DNA of 64,000 nucleotides from the NCBI GenBank assembly GCA_023428755.1, contig JAEYWX010000012.1:279224-343223 (forward strand), read 5' to 3'. Made by a program: the position numbers and the translations under genes. The stretch is from Bacteroidota bacterium. GTDB lineage: Bacteria > Bacteroidota > Bacteroidia > Chitinophagales > Chitinophagaceae. A model generated the notes under the pieces. That model worked only from the letters and a program-made list of their open reading frames with translations, was not told the origin of the DNA and did not search any database. Numbering within the stretch: position 1 is the stretch's first letter; each line of letters opens with the position of its first letter. This document shows positions 51,456-59,691 of this stretch, one piece after another.

Positions 51456-51998
51456 ATGGAATACGGAAAATTAATAGCAGTAACCGGAATGCCCGGTTTG
51501 TTTGAACTGATAAGCAGCAAAACCGATGGTGCGATTGTGCGTTCACTGGATGATAATTCAACCAAGTTTGCGTCAACACGTCAGCACCAGTTTTCGCACC
51601 TGGAAAGTATTGAAGTGTACACTGTTCGTGATAATGTAAATCTTGCTGATATTTTCAAAGCAATGGAAGCTGATGGCGGCAAGCTGCCCGATGAGAAAGA
51701 TGCAAAAGCCATCAAATCGTATTTTGAAAAAGTATTTCCTGACCTGGATTTTGAAAGGGTATATACCAGCGATATGAAGAAGATGGTGAAATGGTATGGC
51801 ATCATCAAAAACAAAGGCATTGAAATTAAACTTACCGAAGAACCGGTGGAAGAAGAAACCGCACCTGTTGAAGAAGCGGCGGTGGAAGAAGTGAAACCGG
51901 CAAAAAAAGCTGCTAAAAAGAAGGCAGAGCCTGCAGCAGAAGCAGCAACAGAAGAAGCGCCGAAAAAGAAAGCTGCCAAGAAGAAGAAAGAAGATTAA
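51456..51998 (+). CDS. DUF5606 protein with Lys/Ala tail
   Basis: A 180-residue protein starting MEYGKLIAVTGMPGLFELIS, the typical opening of DUF5606, a Bacteroidetes family of about 140-180 residues and no known function. A C-terminal tail of about 55 residues is low complexity: alternating Glu/Val/Pro (TEEPVEEETAPVEEAAVEEV) then Lys/Ala repeats ending AAKKKKED, like histone H1 or other DNA-binding tails. The core is mixed alpha/beta. It may act on nucleic acids, but this rests on composition only. It is followed by a long hairpin terminator and then M3 peptidase. Confidence 0.85.
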   Translation: MEYGKLIAVTGMPGLFELISSKTDGAIVRSLDDNSTKFASTRQHQFSHLESIEVYTVRDNVNLADIFKAMEADGGKLPDEKDAKAIKSYFEKVFPDLDFERVYTSDMKKMVKWYGIIKNKGIEIKLTEEPVEEETAPVEEAAVEEVKPAKKAAKKKAEPAAEAATEEAPKKKAAKKKKED

Positions 51999-52020
51999 TT
52001 GTAGATCCCCATATTTTTTT

Positions 52021-52077
52021 GCCGGTAAGACGGAAGGCAGGAAGTTCAACTTCTCATCTGCTTACCATCTTACCGGC
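52021..52077 (+). terminator. Long bipartite hairpin after DUF5606
   Basis: GCCGGTAAGA (52021-52030) pairs perfectly with TCTTACCGGC (52068-52077). Inside it GAAGTT pairs with AACTTC and GCAG with CTGC, giving a long imperfect stem, followed by a T-run. Confidence 0.8.
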
Positions 52078-52100
52078 ATCATTTTTTAAACACTTGTGTT

Positions 52101-53822
52101 ATGTCATTAACAGCCGATATTCAACCCATTGAACGGAAATTTTTACCGAAAGATTTTACCATTACCACTTGGGAAACACTGGAGCCTTACTTTACGCAAT
52201 TGCTGGAACAACCCATCAACAGTAAAGCAGAACTGGAGCAATGGTTACAGAGCAGCAGTGAACTGGAAGCTGTGATCAGTGAAGACGCCTGCTGGCGCCA
52301 GGTACGCATGACCTGCGACACTGAGAACAAACAACTGGAAGAGGCATTCAACTATTTCTATATGGAGATTGCACCAAAGATGCAACCGTATGCGGATAAG
52401 CTCAACCGCAAACTGGTTGAGTGTGCCTTTACCAAAGAACTGGATGCGGATAAATATTTTACCTATTTACGTTCCATTAAAAAAAGCATTGAACTGTTTC
52501 GTGAAGCCAACATTCCCATTATGGCTGAGATGAATGTGATGCAGCAACAGTTTGGACAAATTGCAGGTAAAATGACCATTGAAGTAAATGGTAAAGAATA
52601 CACCTTACAGCAAGCCGGAAAATTCTTAGAAAATCCGGATCGTACGTTGCGGGAAGAAGTGTACATGAAAATCCAAAACCGCCGTTACCAGGACAGGGAA
52701 GCGCTGAATGAGTTGTTCAATAAATTAGTTGAACAACGGCATAAGATCGCTTTGAATGCAGATTTTAAAAACTACCGTGATTATAAATTCAAAGAACTGG
52801 GTCGGTTTGATTATACGCCACAGGATTGTTTCAATTTTCATGAAGCCGTAAAGCAACATGTAGTGCCGCTGGTGAAAATTATTTATGAAGAACAACGTAA
52901 AGCCATTGGTGTAGATCGGTTACGCCCCTGGGATATGGATGCAGAACCAGCAGGTATCACACCGTTACAACCTTTTACAAACGGTACTGAATTGACCGAA
53001 AAAACAATTGAATGTTTCAACCAGCTCAATCCCTTCTTCGCTGATTGTTTGCAGAAGATGAAAGAGATGAAACGGTTCGATCTTGACAGCCGCAAAGGAA
53101 AAGCTCCCGGCGGTTACAATATGCCGTTAGCTGAAACAGGCGCACCGTTTATCTTTATGAATGCAGCCGGTACATTGGATGATGTTACTACCATGGTACA
53201 CGAAGGTGGACATGCGGTTCATTCGTTTTTAACGCATAACCTTGAGCTGACTGGCTTTAAGGAATACGGTGCAGAGATCGCAGAAGTAGCAAGCATGGCC
53301 ATGGAACTGTTCAGCATGGAGCATTGGGATATTTTCTTTGCCGATAAAGAAGAGTTGCGCCGTGCTAAATTCAAACAATTAGAACGTGTGCTCACCATTC
53401 TTCCATGGATTGCACGTATTGATGCATTTCAACATTGGTTGTACGAAAATCCAACACATACTGCAACAGAGCGTGGTGAAAAATGGATGGCATTGGCCAA
53501 TGAATACAGCACGGGCCTGATCGATTATAGTGGTTTGGAACAATTCCGCCCGTACGAATGGCAGCGTCAACTGCATTTGTTTGAAGTACCGTTCTATTAT
53601 ATTGAATATGGAATTGCGCAGTTGGGTGCCATTGGTTTGTGGATGCAGTTCAAACAAAACCAGCAGCAGGCATTGCAGCATTATATTAACGCATTGAGCC
53701 TGGGTGGTACAAAAACATTGCCCCAGCTCTATGAAGCAGCCGGACTGAAATTCGATTTTTCGCCCAATCATATCAAAACTCTGATGGATTTTGTAAAAAC
53801 AGAAATGGATAATCTGAATTAA
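52101..53822 (+). CDS. M3 family oligoendopeptidase
   Basis: Cytoplasmic zinc oligopeptidase of the M3 family, 573 residues. The zinc site HEGGHAVHSFL (HExxH) lies near residue 371, with downstream Glu ligand in the GAEIAEVASMAMELF segment. The N-terminal helical domain (SSELEAVISEDACWRQVRM) and the conserved GKAPGGYNMPLAETGAPFIF are typical of the oligoendopeptidase F type. It trims peptides during protein turnover. It follows DUF5606 after a terminator. No signal peptide is present. Confidence 0.94.
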   Translation: MSLTADIQPIERKFLPKDFTITTWETLEPYFTQLLEQPINSKAELEQWLQSSSELEAVISEDACWRQVRMTCDTENKQLEEAFNYFYMEIAPKMQPYADKLNRKLVECAFTKELDADKYFTYLRSIKKSIELFREANIPIMAEMNVMQQQFGQIAGKMTIEVNGKEYTLQQAGKFLENPDRTLREEVYMKIQNRRYQDREALNELFNKLVEQRHKIALNADFKNYRDYKFKELGRFDYTPQDCFNFHEAVKQHVVPLVKIIYEEQRKAIGVDRLRPWDMDAEPAGITPLQPFTNGTELTEKTIECFNQLNPFFADCLQKMKEMKRFDLDSRKGKAPGGYNMPLAETGAPFIFMNAAGTLDDVTTMVHEGGHAVHSFLTHNLELTGFKEYGAEIAEVASMAMELFSMEHWDIFFADKEELRRAKFKQLERVLTILPWIARIDAFQHWLYENPTHTATERGEKWMALANEYSTGLIDYSGLEQFRPYEWQRQLHLFEVPFYYIEYGIAQLGAIGLWMQFKQNQQQALQHYINALSLGGTKTLPQLYEAAGLKFDFSPNHIKTLMDFVKTEMDNLN

Positions 53823-53858
53823 TACCGATATTTGCCCTGCTAAATCAGAACATTAATC

Positions 53859-53886
53859 ATGTCCTGCCGTTTCTACGGGAGGGCAT
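53859..53886 (+). terminator. Terminator after the M3 peptidase gene
   Basis: ATGTCCTGCCGT and ACGGGAGGGCAT form a 12-position stem with one mismatch and a G-T pair, then a T-rich run. Confidence 0.75.
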
Positions 53887-53893
53887 TTTTATT

Positions 53894-54052
53894 TTAACTT
53901 GTTGATCTGAAAAATGGAAAATCTTTTCGCTGTGGTCCGGGCTCTTTGATGAATAGAAGCCATAGGAGATATAAAACACCTGCAACCAGAATTAATACAT
54001 AGAGCCATTTCGGTATTTTATCCTCCTCGTTTATGTTCTTATTTGTACTCAC
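53894..54052 (-). CDS. Small single-pass membrane protein
   Basis: A short protein of 52 residues with one membrane segment (WLYVLILVAGVLYLLWLLFI) after a charged N-terminus and before a basic tail (GPQRKDFPFFRSTS). A longer frame to 54103 exists, but its extra part overlaps the end of the fur-like gene and reads as its shadow, so the GTG at 54052 is chosen. It follows the Fur-type gene by 22 bases on the same strand and may be co-transcribed; its function is unknown. Confidence that it is a gene is only moderate. Confidence 0.45.
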   Translation of the reverse strand: MSTNKNINEEDKIPKWLYVLILVAGVLYLLWLLFIKEPGPQRKDFPFFRSTS

Positions 54053-54074
54053 AGGTAGCTTAATGCAATTATTC

Positions 54075-54494
54075 TTAACTCCTGCAATCACTACAAAATC
54101 CATTCACCACCATATTACTTTGATGAGGTTGAAAGCCTTTTGGCAATTTTACTTCCGGCACATGTACATCGTCCAGGCAAATGGTTTTGCTGCATTTTTC
54201 GCATACAAAATGTACATGGTTATCGTGGTGGTGACCTTCGGCACATTGATCTTTACACAGTGCATATTTCACCGAGTTATCAGCAGTAGGAATGGTGTGG
54301 ATGATCCCTTTTTCTTCAAAAGTTTGCAGTGTACGATAGATCGTAACCCGGTCAATTTTATCACTGGCTTTTTTTTCAATATCAGCATGCGCCAGTGCAC
54401 CGGGCGAATGGTAAAATAGATCCAGTATCTGTAACCGGCTATCGGTTACACTCATATGGTTTTTTTTCAACAGTTCTTTGATCGCTTCACTCAT
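54075..54494 (-). CDS. Fur-family metal-responsive repressor
   Basis: Dimeric metal-dependent repressor of 139 residues. The N-terminal winged helix shows MSVTDSRLQILDLFYHSPGA and DRVTIYRTLQTFEEKGIIH. The C-terminal dimerisation domain carries the metal sites: HHHDNHVHFVCEKC (His/Cys ligands) and a second CxxC near the end (FCSDC). Whether it senses Fe, Zn, Mn or peroxide cannot be decided here; the double CxxC structural zinc site is general. It lies 12 bases downstream of the SCO gene on the same strand. A perfect palindrome at 55225-55245 in the MerC promoter is a likely operator. Confidence 0.93.
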   Translation of the reverse strand: MSEAIKELLKKNHMSVTDSRLQILDLFYHSPGALAHADIEKKASDKIDRVTIYRTLQTFEEKGIIHTIPTADNSVKYALCKDQCAEGHHHDNHVHFVCEKCSKTICLDDVHVPEVKLPKGFQPHQSNMVVNGFCSDCRS

Positions 54495-54506
54495 ACCCGA
54501 ATTTAC

Positions 54507-55163
54507 TTAATTGGGATTGTTCTGAAAAATTCCGTTCACAAAACGGGGACCGTCGTAGCGTTCTTTCATTATCAGTTGAATATCTTCTTTCAGTTTGGCG
54601 ACCTCCTGTTTATCAAGTCCGTCGTACACGCCCCTTACTTTTCCGCTTTTATCAACCAGTGCAAATAATTGTGTATGGATAAACTGGTCTTCAATAGCTT
54701 CTTTGTCGTTGTTTTGATCATCGAGCAGGTAGCTTTTGCGTGCCGCATAATAAAGTTTCTCTTTTTCACCCGTAAGCAACATCCATTTGTTCCCATCGAT
54801 CTTTAATGAATCGGCATAGTATTTCAACCTGCCCACTGTATCTACATCCGGGTCAACCGTATGACTCAGCATCATAAAATCTTCTTCGTCTGCAAAGTCA
54901 GCAGCAATCAATGCCATATTGGTATTCATTTTCGGACAAATACCGGTACAGGTGGTAAAGAAAAATTCCACTACCTGCACTTTGCCGGCTACATTTCGAT
55001 TGGTAATGGTATCGCCAAACTGGTTCACAAATGCAAACTCCTTTACCTCATTCATAGTGGGTAGTTTTTTGCGCCATAAATCGGTGCCCCAGAAAATGGC
55101 AAGAAAGAAAACACCCGTTAACAACACAAAGAATCCGAGGTAAAACCACAATTTTTTCGACAT
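54507..55163 (-). CDS. SCO family protein (copper/redox)
   Basis: SCO1/SenC-type thioredoxin-fold protein of 218 residues with an N-terminal membrane anchor (LWFYLGFFVLLTGVFFLAIF) and the domain facing the periplasm. The copper-binding site has CxxxC in FTTCTGICPKM and the distal His in MLSHTVDPDVDT. SCO proteins load copper to cytochrome c oxidase subunit II or serve in thiol redox. The ATG at 55163 is chosen over 55235 because it precedes the anchor. It is divergently transcribed from MerC with about 100 bases between, and precedes the Fur gene. Confidence 0.93.
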   Translation of the reverse strand: MSKKLWFYLGFFVLLTGVFFLAIFWGTDLWRKKLPTMNEVKEFAFVNQFGDTITNRNVAGKVQVVEFFFTTCTGICPKMNTNMALIAADFADEEDFMMLSHTVDPDVDTVGRLKYYADSLKIDGNKWMLLTGEKEKLYYAARKSYLLDDQNNDKEAIEDQFIHTQLFALVDKSGKVRGVYDGLDKQEVAKLKEDIQLIMKERYDGPRFVNGIFQNNPN

Positions 55164-55180
55164 ATACTTGAAATGAACTG

Positions 55181-55188
55181 CAAAGGTA
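55181..55188 (-). promoter_or_regulatory. -7 promoter box of SCO-fur
   Basis: TACCTTTG on the minus strand, predicting transcript start about 10 bases before the ATG at 55163. No clean -33 box was found, so activation may need another factor. Confidence 0.5.
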
Positions 55189-55224
55189 CGGAGCGAAGGG
55201 AGGCGATTGGCATTTGAAAATAAA

Positions 55225-55245
55225 ATTTGCAACATAATTGCAAAT
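55225..55245. promoter_or_regulatory. Perfect 8-5-8 palindrome in the MerC promoter (candidate Fur-family operator)
   Basis: ATTTGCAA, 5 bases (CATAA), TTGCAAAT. It starts at the -33 box and fills the space toward the -7 box, where a bound repressor would block polymerase. The 21-base length and AT-rich symmetric form suit Fur/Zur/PerR-type operators. Binding is inferred from position beside the Fur-family gene. Confidence 0.65.
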
Positions 55246-55256
55246 ATGTATTTTTG
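55226..55256 (+). promoter_or_regulatory. Promoter of the MerC-domain gene
   Basis: TTTG (55226-55229), 19 bases, TATTTTTG (55249-55256): exact consensus. Transcription should start near 55263, so the mRNA is almost leaderless (ATG at 55266 or 55272). Confidence 0.8.
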
Positions 55257-55265
55257 CTGTCCTTT

Positions 55266-55664
55266 ATGAACATGCGTATAAATTGGGAAGCCTTAGGAAT
55301 CGCCGCCTCTGTAGCCTGTGCCATCCACTGTGCTGTGGTACCATTATTCATCACCAGCTTACCACTATTTGGGGTGAATATCATTCACAATGTGTTTTTA
55401 GAAGTCCTCTTGCTGGGAACAGCTTTTCTGATCGGCTTTTCAACGCTTTGGCATGGTTATAAAAAACATCACCACCACTTGGGCACGTTGGTTCCGTTTT
55501 CAGCCGGTATGATCTTGTTTACACTCAACCAGTTTATCAAATTTCCTTATTCAGCTTTTGTATTTGTAGTTCCGGCTGTTGCGTTGATCATTACTGCACA
55601 TTTACTGAACCACCGGTTTTGTAAAAAAGCAAATCATTGCCATACCACCGATTGTAATCATTGA
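55266..55664 (+). CDS. MerC domain protein
   Basis: Integral membrane protein of 132 residues with four hydrophobic segments, matching the MerC domain. The first helix carries a Cys pair in SVACAIHCAVVPLF, the position used for mercury or other metal binding in MerC. The C-terminal tail (HRFCKKANHCHTTDCNH) is rich in Cys and His, suggesting metal handling. Outside mercury operons such proteins are common in Bacteroidetes and often controlled by Fur-family regulators. The start at ATG 55266 is chosen from the promoter; 55272 is also possible. Confidence 0.85.
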   Translation: MNMRINWEALGIAASVACAIHCAVVPLFITSLPLFGVNIIHNVFLEVLLLGTAFLIGFSTLWHGYKKHHHHLGTLVPFSAGMILFTLNQFIKFPYSAFVFVVPAVALIITAHLLNHRFCKKANHCHTTDCNH

Positions 55665-55684
55665 TCTGTTCGTTTCTTTGCAAC

Positions 55685-55993
55685 ATGAATTTAAAACCAC
55701 TTCAGCTTTTACGGAAAACAGGCATTGCAGAAGGCATCTCCTTTTTAGTACTGTTATTAATTGCCATGCCGTTGAAGTATATATTTGATCTGCCGCTTGC
55801 AGTGAAGTATGTAGGCTGGGCCCATGGTTTATTGTTTGTTGTATATGTTGCACTCGCTTATTACGTAAAAGAAGTGTACAACTGGCCCTTCAAAAAATTC
55901 CTCCTTGCATTTATTGCCGCCTGGTTGCCATTAGGCACGTTCGTGTACGACAAGCAGTTGAAGAAAGAAGAACAGTTGCTGGCGGAGAAATAA
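55685..55993 (+). CDS. DUF3817 family membrane protein
   Basis: Small integral membrane protein of 102 residues with three hydrophobic segments and the DUF3817 opening LLRKTGIAEGISFLVLLLIA, then AVKYVGWAHGLLFVVYVALA. The function is unknown. It lies 20 bases after the MerC gene on the same strand and is likely in the same transcript, so the candidate Fur-type operator may control both. The start at the ATG giving MNLKPLQLLR is preferred over an upstream extension to 55661. Confidence 0.88.
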   Translation: MNLKPLQLLRKTGIAEGISFLVLLLIAMPLKYIFDLPLAVKYVGWAHGLLFVVYVALAYYVKEVYNWPFKKFLLAFIAAWLPLGTFVYDKQLKKEEQLLAEK

Positions 55994-56070
55994 AACAATT
56001 ACATACTTACTACTGAACACATCGCTTATAGTTTGTGTATTGCTGGCAGCAGGTAGCGTACAGCTTTTTC

Positions 56071-57729
56071 TTACTGCTTGAACATTTCCGGATGCACATC
56101 GTCCCAGCTTGTTGCCTGCTGAAATAAGTTACCCAACTGCAACAGTGTTGCCTCATCGTACAACTTTCCAACCAATGTAATACTGGTTGGCAATTTCCGT
56201 TGATTAAACCCAGTTGGCATTACCAATGCCGGATGACCTGTAAGATTGGTGATGGCCAATTGTCTGCCTCCATACGTTGGCGTGATCACAATATCCACTG
56301 TTTCAAAAAACGATTTCATGTGCTGCATCAGTAAATAACGATGACGGGTAGCGTTGATGTATTCAACTGCCGGAATCAATCGTGCTGTGCGGAAAAAGTT
56401 GGGCCAGTCGTTTTTATTCTGCCGTGTTAACTGATCATCCAATCCCGTTACAGTAAGTTGATCAAATGCTGCTGCACTTTCTGCACCAATGGTGATGCCC
56501 ACAATATCGAATGGATACGCAGCACTGTCTGGAAAGTTGACTGGTATCAGTTGAATGCCCATCTGTTCAAATGCTTTCAACACTTTCCATTCGTTGGCAC
56601 TTGTATCACGAATGCGATCGAAGAAATTTTTTGCATAGCCGATACGCAACTTTTTTACATCTTTCTTACTTGTATAATTAAAGGGCATATTTACAGCACC
56701 TGGATCTTTTCCATCAGTTCCATGAATATAATTGAACACGATTGCTGCATCTTCTGCACTGCGGCAAATAGGCCCGGCTTTATCAAGGCTCCACGAAAGT
56801 GTCATGGCACCACTACGGCTGATGCTTCCAAATGTTGGTCGTAACCCGGTGGCGCCACAAACAGTAGATGGTGATACGATAGAACCGAGTGTTTCTGTTC
56901 CAATGGCAAAAGGAACAAGTCCGGCCACTGTTGCAGAAGCGGAGCCAGCTGATGAACCTGATGATCCGAAGTTGAGGTTCCAGGGATTTTTGGTGCGGCC
57001 ACCAAACCACCAATCACCCATCGCCAATGCTCCAAGCGTAAACTTCGCAACCAGCACAGCACCTGCATCTTTCAATTTTGTATACACATAACTGTCTTCT
57101 TCAATCGACTGGTCTTTGTACGGCTCGGCACCCCATGTTGTTTTGGTTCCTTTTACAGCAAACAAATCTTTTAAGCCATAAGGTATGCCATGTAACGGAC
57201 CACGATACCTTCCGTTGGCGATTTCAGCATCCGCCGCTTTCGCCTGTTGCATCGCAATTTCTTCTGTTACTGAAATTACACATTGCAAGGTGTCGCCATA
57301 ACGACGTATGCGTTCAATGAAAAACTTCGTCAGCTCTACTGAACTGATCTTTTTGTTTTTAATGAGTGATGCCAATTGCAGAATATTATAGAATGCCAGG
57401 TCGGCTTTGTTGGCAGGCATTGTTACATTCGAAGGGATCTTCCATGTCACCGGTAATTGCTTTGTTTCAAACTGCATGCCCGGCAATACGGGACTTTGCC
57501 AGAGACTCATGGGTACATTGTTGTTCAGCGGCAGGCTGTGCATACGCACATACTCCGTGTAATTATCTCTTACATCACGCAACATACTGTCACGTTCCGG
57601 TTCAGTAAAATCAAGGCCAATGAGTTTGGCTGCAATTCGGATATCTTCTTTTGAAATGGTATCGGGCTTTTGCGCCGATGCAAAAAATGAAAGCGAACAA
57701 ATAAATGAAAACAACAATACCTTCAACAT
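56071..57729 (-). CDS. Secreted amidase (amidase signature family)
   Basis: Amidase-signature enzyme of 552 residues with a signal peptide (MLKVLLFSFICSLSFFASAQ), so it works outside the cytoplasm. The Ser-cisSer-Lys triad is visible: Lys in YGLKDLFAVKG, the Ser/Gly-rich motif GSSGSSAGSASATVAGLVPF and the following ETLGSIVSPSTVCGATGLR. The family hydrolyses amides, for example peptide amides or amidated metabolites. The substrate is unknown; an exported form with this length is common in Bacteroidetes. No partner gene is adjacent. Confidence 0.9.
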   Translation of the reverse strand: MLKVLLFSFICSLSFFASAQKPDTISKEDIRIAAKLIGLDFTEPERDSMLRDVRDNYTEYVRMHSLPLNNNVPMSLWQSPVLPGMQFETKQLPVTWKIPSNVTMPANKADLAFYNILQLASLIKNKKISSVELTKFFIERIRRYGDTLQCVISVTEEIAMQQAKAADAEIANGRYRGPLHGIPYGLKDLFAVKGTKTTWGAEPYKDQSIEEDSYVYTKLKDAGAVLVAKFTLGALAMGDWWFGGRTKNPWNLNFGSSGSSAGSASATVAGLVPFAIGTETLGSIVSPSTVCGATGLRPTFGSISRSGAMTLSWSLDKAGPICRSAEDAAIVFNYIHGTDGKDPGAVNMPFNYTSKKDVKKLRIGYAKNFFDRIRDTSANEWKVLKAFEQMGIQLIPVNFPDSAAYPFDIVGITIGAESAAAFDQLTVTGLDDQLTRQNKNDWPNFFRTARLIPAVEYINATRHRYLLMQHMKSFFETVDIVITPTYGGRQLAITNLTGHPALVMPTGFNQRKLPTSITLVGKLYDEATLLQLGNLFQQATSWDDVHPEMFKQ

Positions 57730-57830
57730 ACATGTAAGTTTAAAAAAGAAAACTACAAAAATTGTTGATAGCAGCTTGCGTTTGTTAAGGATTAACGTTA
57801 CAAATCACCTGTTCAAAAACGATACGACAT

Positions 57831-57852
57831 AAAAAAAGCTCCCGGAGGAGCT
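57831..57852 (-). terminator. Terminator of the 57868 lipoprotein gene
   Basis: On the minus strand AGCTCC, loop of 4, GGAGCT, then seven T: a compact intrinsic terminator. Confidence 0.85.
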
Positions 57853-57867
57853 GTGAGAAAATTTATT

Positions 57868-58368
57868 CTAATCGAGCCGGAGATACACTTCTTCATCTTT
57901 CTCAAAGAAGAATGATAGCTGCATGTTTTTTTGGATGAATGCTTTTAACTCTGCTGAACTGGAAAACTTTTCATCGATATTTTCAGTAACTGAGCTTAAT
58001 GTAATGCGTGATCCGCTGGGTGATACGTCCATTTTGTAGAGATAATATTTTGTACCCGAACTATATTCGCTCAGCTCAGACACATTCAGAAACTTCATCG
58101 TACCTATTTCAGAAATGAAAGCTTCATATTTCTCCACTGAATCATCCGGCTTTGCATCTTTCTTTGTTTTAATGATGGTGACTACAAAATCATCTTTCCG
58201 TTGAATGGTCAGTACATCATCACTGGAACTTTTGGGCTCCCATTTGCCGAACAGTGTTGCTGGAAATTTTACCGATGGTTTATCAATCGGCACTTCCGTT
58301 TCATACGGACAAGCCATTAATAAAAATGAAGCACTGATCACTGCAATGAGATGGAGTATTCGTTTCAT
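57868..58368 (-). CDS. Hypothetical lipoprotein
   Basis: A 166-residue lipoprotein: signal peptide with lipobox LLMAC (Cys at about 20), then CPYETEVPIDKPSVKFP. The mature region looks like a lipocalin-like or META-type beta fold (FGKWEPKSSSDDVLTIQRKD, VSPSGSRITLSSVTENIDEK). No enzyme motif is recognised. It stands alone between the amidase and recA on the same strand and has its own terminator. The function is unknown. Confidence 0.75.
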   Translation of the reverse strand: MKRILHLIAVISASFLLMACPYETEVPIDKPSVKFPATLFGKWEPKSSSDDVLTIQRKDDFVVTIIKTKKDAKPDDSVEKYEAFISEIGTMKFLNVSELSEYSSGTKYYLYKMDVSPSGSRITLSSVTENIDEKFSSSAELKAFIQKNMQLSFFFEKDEEVYLRLD

Positions 58369-58513
58369 GTGTATTGTAAAATGAGTTCAAACGAAAGTAG
58401 CGTTATTCGTACGACCCTGCAATACCTTTATGGGGGTATTCCCGAAAACAGAAAGGCCCTCCGGAACGCATTGCTGCAACCGAAAGGCCGATACTTACAA
58501 ACAAACCCGAAGT

Positions 58514-59587
58514 TTACGAAGCCGCTGCTCCGCTTTGAATTTCTTTTATTTTTTCACGAATTTTTGCTTCAATTTCATTGGCCATACCCGGATTATCAAG
58601 CAGGAGATTTTTTACTGCATCTCTTCCCTGTCCCAGTTTATCGCCATTGTAGCTGTACCAGCTTCCGCTTTTCTGGATAATGGCAAGATCAACACCCATA
58701 TCAATAATTTCACCTGTTTTGCTGATGCCTTCACCAAAAATGATATCGAATTCGGCAGCTTTAAACGGAGGAGCTACTTTGTTCTTTACCACTTTCACTT
58801 TTACACGGTTACCAATGGCTTCGTCGCCATCTTTGATCTGGCTCATACGACGAATATCCAAACGAACCGATGCATAGAACTTCAGGGCATTACCACCGGT
58901 TGTTGTTTCGGGGTTACCGAACATCACACCAATTTTTTCACGCAACTGGTTAATGAATATGCAAATGGTATTTGTTTTAGAAATGGTAGCGGTGAGCTTA
59001 CGCAAAGCCTGGCTCATTAAACGGGCCTGTAAACCCATTTTACTGTCGCCCATTTCACCTTCCAGTTCACCTTTTGGTACAAGTGCTGCCACAGAGTCGA
59101 TCACCACTACATCCAATGCACCAGACAGGATCAAACGATCGGCAATTTCCAAAGCCTGTTCGCCATAATCAGGCTGCGAGATCAGCAGGTTATCTACATC
59201 CACCCCCAGCTTTTGTGCATACACACTGTCAAACGCATGTTCCGCATCTATAATGGCGCAGATGCCCCCTTTCTTTTGTGCTTCAGCAATAATATGGGTA
59301 GCAATGGTTGTTTTACCGGAACTCTCAGGGCCATATATCTCAACAACTCTTCCTTTCGGAATTCCGCCAATACCTAATGCTGTATCCAGTCCAATAGAAC
59401 CGGTTGAAATAGCTTCGATCTCGTGCACGCCTTTTTCATTCATCATCATTACACTGCCTTTGCCGAAATCTTTATCAATCTTGTCGATGGTGAGCTTTAA
59501 CGCCTTGAGCTTTTCATTGTTCACATTGATGCTCTCTTTACTCATTTTTTCCTTTTTTGGTTTCTCCAAAATTAAAGTCTCTTCCAT
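58514..59587 (-). CDS. recA: Recombinase RecA
   Basis: DNA strand-exchange protein for recombination and SOS signalling. The 357 residues have the Walker A motif GPESSGKTT, Walker B region VVIDSVAALVPK, and the DNA-binding loops (MGLQARLMSQALRKLTATIS, INQLREKIGVMFGNPETTTG). Lengths and motifs are standard. Two starts are possible: ATG 59587 (MEETLILEK) and ATG 59545 (MSKESINVN). The promoter puts transcript start at about 59619, and either start is compatible; the longer form adds 14 residues. The promoter is marked separately. Confidence 0.97.
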   Translation of the reverse strand: MEETLILEKPKKEKMSKESINVNNEKLKALKLTIDKIDKDFGKGSVMMMNEKGVHEIEAISTGSIGLDTALGIGGIPKGRVVEIYGPESSGKTTIATHIIAEAQKKGGICAIIDAEHAFDSVYAQKLGVDVDNLLISQPDYGEQALEIADRLILSGALDVVVIDSVAALVPKGELEGEMGDSKMGLQARLMSQALRKLTATISKTNTICIFINQLREKIGVMFGNPETTTGGNALKFYASVRLDIRRMSQIKDGDEAIGNRVKVKVVKNKVAPPFKAAEFDIIFGEGISKTGEIIDMGVDLAIIQKSGSWYSYNGDKLGQGRDAVKNLLLDNPGMANEIEAKIREKIKEIQSGAAAS

Positions 59588-59625
59588 AACGGGTTTGTTT
59601 TGTTTGTTAACACTAATTTGTTTAG

Positions 59626-59656
59626 CAAACCTAAGCTAATTCTTTTAGAAGCCAAA
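59626..59656 (-). promoter_or_regulatory. Promoter of recA
   Basis: On the minus strand TTTG (59656-59653), 19 bases, TAGGTTTG (59633-59626): full consensus. TTTAGCAAA (plus sense) occurs twice nearby (59621-59629, overlapping the -7 box, and 59660-59668, just upstream of the -33 box), so these may be operator half sites, for example of LexA type; this is speculative. Confidence 0.75.
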
Positions 59657-59691
59657 TATTTTAGCAAAATTTATTTTGAAGAGCGGCTGAG

